9,922 nt of DNA, taken from contig CAINTF010000232.1 of the NCBI GenBank assembly GCA_903853285.1, positions 1 to 9,922 on the forward strand. The letters run 5' to 3'. Both the position numbers and the translations under genes were made by a program. The notes under the pieces were generated by a model. That model made no database searches and was not told where the DNA came from. It saw only the letters and a program-made list of their open reading frames with translations. Shown here piece after piece: positions 6,533 through 9,922 of this stretch (its first letter is position 1; every line of letters starts with the position of its first letter). Origin of the DNA: an uncultured Acidimicrobium sp. (lineage in GTDB: Bacteria > Actinomycetota > Acidimicrobiia > Acidimicrobiales > Ilumatobacteraceae).

Positions 6533-6538
6533 TAGACT
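6533..6538 (+). promoter_or_regulatory. Putative -10 box (TAGACT) of the ABC exporter operon
   Basis: TAGACT fits TANNNT and is followed by exactly six bases and then the GTG start at 6545, the geometry of an actinobacterial leaderless promoter. No Shine-Dalgarno is present between the box and the start. It matches the TAGCCT arrangement of the esterase operon. Confidence 0.5.
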
Positions 6539-6544
6539 GTTGCA

Positions 6545-8308
6545 GTGTCGGAAACCGAAGTTGTTGATCAGCCACCTTCGAAGAGTCGCTTACGAGTCGG
6601 CTACGGCCTTGTCCGCGATTTATTGAAATTTCACCCCCGAATATTTGCAATCGCGGTGGCTGGAGCTTCGGTGTATGCCGTTTGCACAGTTGCTTCGAGC
6701 TTTGGTGTGTCGTATTTGGTTGATCATGTGATCTTGCCTCGTTTTGAAACAGGAAAGATCGATTTTCGTGTTTATCTGATTGGTGCTGCAATCGTTATCG
6801 GCATCGGTTTGTTGAGAGCCTTCGGCGTGGTGATTCGGCGTAGTTTCGCCGGCATCAGTAATTGGAGAACGGTTGAGTCGATCTCGATGTTGCTCGTACA
6901 ACACATCATGACACAACCAATGTTTTGGCATAAGAAAAAGATGACTGGCGATTTAGTTGCGCGAGTTGGTGTTGACTCTGATGCTGCGGCTGAAGTATTA
7001 GGACCGCTGCCTTTCAGTACATCGGTGGTTCTACTCGTGTTTCTCACGGGTGGCTGGCTCGTCATTGTCGATGTGCCACTTGGCTTAGTTGCAATCTCTG
7101 TTATACCGATTCTGCTGTTGCTCAATGTTGGATATCAACGACGAATAGATAAGCATTACGACTCCGCTCAGCATGAGTTAGGCGCACTATCGTCTGCTGT
7201 CCACGAAAGTTTTGATGGCGTGATGGTGGTGAAGGCTTTTGGTGCCGAGGAGCGCGAAACTCGTCGTTTATCCGTAATTTCAACACGATTGAAAGATGCA
7301 CGAATTCGAGCAGTGTCGGCCAGGTCAACCTTCGAAGCAATGCTTGATGGGATTCCTTCACTTGTAAATATTCTGCTTCTTGTAGTTGGTGCGATGCGAG
7401 TTGAGTCAGACAGTATGTCTGTTGGTGAATTGACGAGTTTTATTTATCTATTTACGTTGCTCATATTTCCACTACGAATCATTGGTTATGTGTTGAGTTC
7501 CGTGCCACATTCGGCGAGTGGCTATAAGCGTGTTCGCGAGATTTTGGACGAACCATTAGTAAGAGATCCGCAGATGATGGTTCGGGAAAGCAGCGTTGAA
7601 TTTGGCGTCTGTCTTCAACACGTGACGTTTGGATTTGGCGATGGACTACCAAATGTTTTGAGCGATATCTCTCTGGAGATCGCTGCGGGTAAAACCATTG
7701 TTGTCGTGGGTGCAACAGGATCGGGAAAGTCAACACTATTGAGCGTGATGTCGGGATTGTTGCAACCAGATAGTGGAAATGTGTTCATCGCAGAACGAAG
7801 TGCGTCGATTGTTTTCCAGGAGCCATTTCTGTTTTCTGGAACCATTCGACACAACATTGATATGGGACGATCCATGGCCGACAACGTTGTGCAGAATGCT
7901 CTCTATCTTGCGGCAGCCGATGAATTTGTGTCTGCGCTAGACGACGGTGTGAACACGGTGATTGGTGAGCGTGGTATCAGTTTGAGCGGAGGTCAGAGGC
8001 AAAGAATTTCTTTGGCTCGTGCCATCGCTCAACAAAGTTCGGTTCTCTTGCTGGATGACACAACCTCATCTTTGGACACTGTCACGGAAGCCCTCGTAAT
8101 TGATCGATTGCATCATTCGGAAAAAGTTGTAACAACGATCATTGTTGCTTCACGGCCTTCAACGATCGCTCTAGCGGATGAAGTTGTCTTTATTGAACAA
8201 GGAAGATTGAGTGATCAAGGCGTTCATTCCTCTTTATTGGCACGTAATGAGAACTACCGATTGCTGATGCAATCGTTTGAACACGACCGAGAGCAGGGTG
8301 GTGTATGA
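6545..8308 (+). CDS. Half-ABC exporter (TMD-NBD), subunit with degenerate ATP site
   Basis: A 587-residue type IV (MsbA/multidrug-like) ABC half-transporter. The N-terminal domain has hydrophobic segments at about 33-60, 77-97, 156-195 and 268-318, enough for six helices, and the ATPase domain starts near 350. Visible motifs are Walker A GATGSGKST (389-397, Lys395), Q-loop VFQEPFLF (Gln425), a perfect signature LSGGQRQRISLARA from 480, and Walker B VLLLDDTTSSLD from 500. Two key positions are changed: the catalytic Glu after the Walker B Asp is Asp505, and the H-loop is VASRPST with Ser536 where His is expected. The Lys395-Gln425 distance is about 12 residues shorter than in the partner. This is the pattern of the degenerate-site half of a heterodimeric exporter. 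The GTG start is chosen for the TAGACT box six bases upstream. The stop overlaps the second subunit gene (ATGA). The substrate, a lipid, drug or peptide, is unknown. Confidence 0.95.
   Translation: MSETEVVDQPPSKSRLRVGYGLVRDLLKFHPRIFAIAVAGASVYAVCTVASSFGVSYLVDHVILPRFETGKIDFRVYLIGAAIVIGIGLLRAFGVVIRRSFAGISNWRTVESISMLLVQHIMTQPMFWHKKKMTGDLVARVGVDSDAAAEVLGPLPFSTSVVLLVFLTGGWLVIVDVPLGLVAISVIPILLLLNVGYQRRIDKHYDSAQHELGALSSAVHESFDGVMVVKAFGAEERETRRLSVISTRLKDARIRAVSARSTFEAMLDGIPSLVNILLLVVGAMRVESDSMSVGELTSFIYLFTLLIFPLRIIGYVLSSVPHSASGYKRVREILDEPLVRDPQMMVRESSVEFGVCLQHVTFGFGDGLPNVLSDISLEIAAGKTIVVVGATGSGKSTLLSVMSGLLQPDSGNVFIAERSASIVFQEPFLFSGTIRHNIDMGRSMADNVVQNALYLAAADEFVSALDDGVNTVIGERGISLSGGQRQRISLARAIAQQSSVLLLDDTTSSLDTVTEALVIDRLHHSEKVVTTIIVASRPSTIALADEVVFIEQGRLSDQGVHSSLLARNENYRLLMQSFEHDREQGGV
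8295..8298 (+). promoter_or_regulatory. Shine-Dalgarno for the second ABC subunit
   Basis: AGGG lies six bases before ATG 8305, inside the end of the first subunit gene, and supports the ATGA-coupled start. Confidence 0.6.
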
Positions 8309-9922
8309 ACGAACCAGTGAACAGGTTCGGTTCTGCTCGAACTATCGGTCGAGGAATGCGAGTAGCACCAGCCCTTTCGAGCGGTATTGGGCTTACCTTT
8401 TTCTTTGCGTTTATAGGCACGGGGGCTCGCCTGGTCATTCCAATTTTGATTCAACAAAGCATCGACCATGGTTTACAGCCAGGGAATATACGTGTGTCAT
8501 TTATTGCGCTGCTAGGGCTTATTGGGTCTGGATGCGTGCTTGTGTCCTCGACTGCGCTTCGCATCGCAACGAAAAGACTTGGATCGAGAGCAGAGGAGGG
8601 TCTGTTCACTCTGCGCATCAAACTTTTTGATCACATTCACCGATTGAGCCTTGCTGATCACAATGATGAAAAAAGAGGAGCGCTCGTATCTCGTGTCACA
8701 AGTGACATTGAGACGTTGACGATGTTTTTCTCTTGGGGCGGTTTGTCTTTGTTGCTAGATGGTTCACAGATGATTGCTGTTGCGAGTGTCATGTTGGCGT
8801 ATGACTGGCGACTAGCTGTAGTGGCCTTCACCGTTTCTGCACCTTTGGTCCTCGTACTTCGTCTGGTCCAATCGCGATTGGTCTATGCGCACAACATTTC
8901 TCGAGAGCGCAATGCACAGTTATTGGGAGTGTTTAGCGAAATGGTTTCTGGTGCTGAAACATTGCGTGCGTATAACGCGATCGATTCAAAAATTGCGTCT
9001 GTAGCAAGCGACGTTCGCAATAGAGGCGACAGCAATATTCGTGCGGGCATCATTGGCGCTTTTCTTTTTCCTTCCGGAGAGGTGTTTGCCGTTTTCACCG
9101 TGATGGCCGTGGTGGGTTCGGGTCTCTTAATCGGACCTTCCGGTGGATTGACTGCAGGAGCCCTGGTTGGCTTCGTGTTCTTGACATATCGATTCTTGGA
9201 GCCGATTGCGGAATTCACGGAAGTCATTGATCAAACTCAAAGTGCAGTTGCAAGCTTGCGCAGAGTGCTTGGTGTTCTGGATACACCAATCGGCCCACCT
9301 CAACCAGCGCTTCCGGTTTTGCTTCCGACAGGCGTTCTTGCAATTGATTTTGTAGACGTGAGTTTTGCTTATGGTTCACGACTTGATGAAGTGGACGATG
9401 ACACACCGGTATTGAATTCGATCAACCTACATGTACCCGGCGGCCAACATATTGCACTCGTTGGTCCTTCGGGTTCAGGCAAGACAACTCTTGCGCGATT
9501 GATCGCACGTCTTGCCGATCCGACTGTTGGAACGGTGATGTTGGGTGGCGTTGCGTTGCATCGTGTTGATAATTCCGATTTGCGAAGCAGGCTCATTGTG
9601 GTTCCACAGGAACCGTTTCTGTTCGCTGACACCATTGCCTACAACCTTCGCTTTGCCTCACCGGACGCGACTGATACGCAATTGAAAGACGTTTTCCGCG
9701 ATCTTGAGATCGATGACTGGCTGGAAACCCTGCCCCAGGGCATCAATACGAATGTCGGGCAACGTGGAGGATCGCTTTCAGCGGGTGAGCGTCAGTTGAT
9801 TGCGCTTGTGAGAGCTGCAGTTGTGCGACCGGATGTATTGATATTGGACGAAGCAACTTCATCCGTTGATGCGCTCACTGAAGTACGTATTTCGAAAGCC
9901 TTGAATAAACTTGCGCAGGGCA
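8305..9922 (+). CDS. Half-ABC exporter (TMD-NBD), partner subunit, 3' truncated by window end
   Basis: The frame starting at ATG 8305 stays open to the last base of the window, giving 539 residues without a stop; the H-loop and C-terminus lie beyond. It has the same layout as its neighbour: hydrophobic segments at about 27-49, 66-84, 143-190 and 255-310, then an ATPase domain from about 350. Motifs are A-loop FAYG, Walker A GPSGSGKTT (387-395), Q-loop VVPQEPFLF (Gln435), signature LSAGERQ from 491, and Walker B VLILDEATSSVD with catalytic Glu516. The signature deviates from LSGGQ (Ala493, Glu495), while the Walker B Glu is intact, the mirror image of the first subunit. Together they predict one normal and one degenerate ATP site. 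An acidic insert (RLDEVDDDTP) follows the A-loop. Coupled to the upstream gene by ATGA, so co-expression in equal amounts is likely. Confidence 0.94.
   Translation, partial: MNEPVNRFGSARTIGRGMRVAPALSSGIGLTFFFAFIGTGARLVIPILIQQSIDHGLQPGNIRVSFIALLGLIGSGCVLVSSTALRIATKRLGSRAEEGLFTLRIKLFDHIHRLSLADHNDEKRGALVSRVTSDIETLTMFFSWGGLSLLLDGSQMIAVASVMLAYDWRLAVVAFTVSAPLVLVLRLVQSRLVYAHNISRERNAQLLGVFSEMVSGAETLRAYNAIDSKIASVASDVRNRGDSNIRAGIIGAFLFPSGEVFAVFTVMAVVGSGLLIGPSGGLTAGALVGFVFLTYRFLEPIAEFTEVIDQTQSAVASLRRVLGVLDTPIGPPQPALPVLLPTGVLAIDFVDVSFAYGSRLDEVDDDTPVLNSINLHVPGGQHIALVGPSGSGKTTLARLIARLADPTVGTVMLGGVALHRVDNSDLRSRLIVVPQEPFLFADTIAYNLRFASPDATDTQLKDVFRDLEIDDWLETLPQGINTNVGQRGGSLSAGERQLIALVRAAVVRPDVLILDEATSSVDALTEVRISKALNKLAQG

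Larger units (their letters stand above)
6427..6544. promoter_or_regulatory. Divergent intergenic region between the unknown membrane protein and the ABC exporter
   Basis: This 118-base region is the longest non-coding gap in the window and must hold the promoters of both flanking genes. The plus-strand side has a clear TANNNT box and short inverted repeats, listed separately. On the minus strand TACGAT (6462-6457) is a weak -10 candidate that would give a leader of about 25 bases; no good ribosome site precedes ATG 6426. No tRNA or other structured RNA was seen. Confidence 0.6.

Noticed and set aside
6427..6544. tRNA or small structured RNA in the longest gap
   Set aside because: No cloverleaf arms, no T-loop consensus and no long hairpin; only short operator-like repeats.
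8277..8630. Plus-strand reading frame of 117 codons overlapping the start of the second ABC subunit
   Set aside because: It is cysteine- and arginine-rich with no recognisable motif, and lies over a frame that encodes an unmistakable ABC transporter.
1..9922. CRISPR array, insertion sequence, prophage or defence system
   Set aside because: No regularly spaced repeats, transposase, integrase, phage or nuclease genes are present; the proteins are metabolic or transport enzymes plus one unknown.

Overview
The window is a densely packed bacterial chromosome segment with roughly balanced base composition (judged by eye). It has nine protein genes, ATGA start/stop overlaps at three junctions, and only one intergenic gap longer than about 35 bases. 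GTG/ATG starts that sit a few bases after TANNNT boxes with no Shine-Dalgarno, together with the style of the proteins, suggest an actinobacterium. A streamlined aquatic lineage such as Acidimicrobiia or Nanopelagicales is plausible, but this is an inference and no rRNA or marker gene is present to confirm it.

Layout. (1) 2-2160, plus strand: the C-terminal part of a Gfo/Idh/MocA-type sugar oxidoreductase, translationally coupled to a divergent ProA-like aldehyde dehydrogenase with an unrecognised N-terminal extension. (2) 5232-2170, minus strand: a compact operon of type-B carboxylesterase, panB and panC, each overlapping the next. PanB and PanC are the two enzymes that make pantoate's precursor and join pantoate to beta-alanine on the way to pantothenate and coenzyme A. 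(3) 5264-5914, plus strand: a left-handed beta-helix (hexapeptide-repeat) acyltransferase, transcribed divergently from the esterase with only 31 bases between their starts. (4) 6426-5911, minus strand: a membrane-anchored protein of unknown function whose stop codon overlaps that of the acyltransferase. (5) 6545-9922, plus strand: two coupled half-ABC exporters. The second runs off the window end.

How they work together. The two ABC genes almost certainly form a heterodimeric exporter with one degenerate and one functional ATP site. The defects fall exactly where that model predicts: Walker B Glu to Asp and H-loop His to Ser in the first subunit, and LSAGE instead of LSGGQ in the second. The esterase has no obvious link to pantothenate synthesis beyond sharing the transcript. 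The first two genes look like the end of a longer operon acting on a sugar-like or acidic metabolite, but the substrate cannot be read from the sequence.

Both convergent junctions (around 2160 and around 5912) have inverted repeats across the stop codons but no T-runs. I found no tRNA, rRNA, CRISPR array, insertion sequence or riboswitch. I see no clearly novel multi-gene system. The most interesting points are the asymmetric exporter, the ProA-like enzyme and the very tight promoter architecture.
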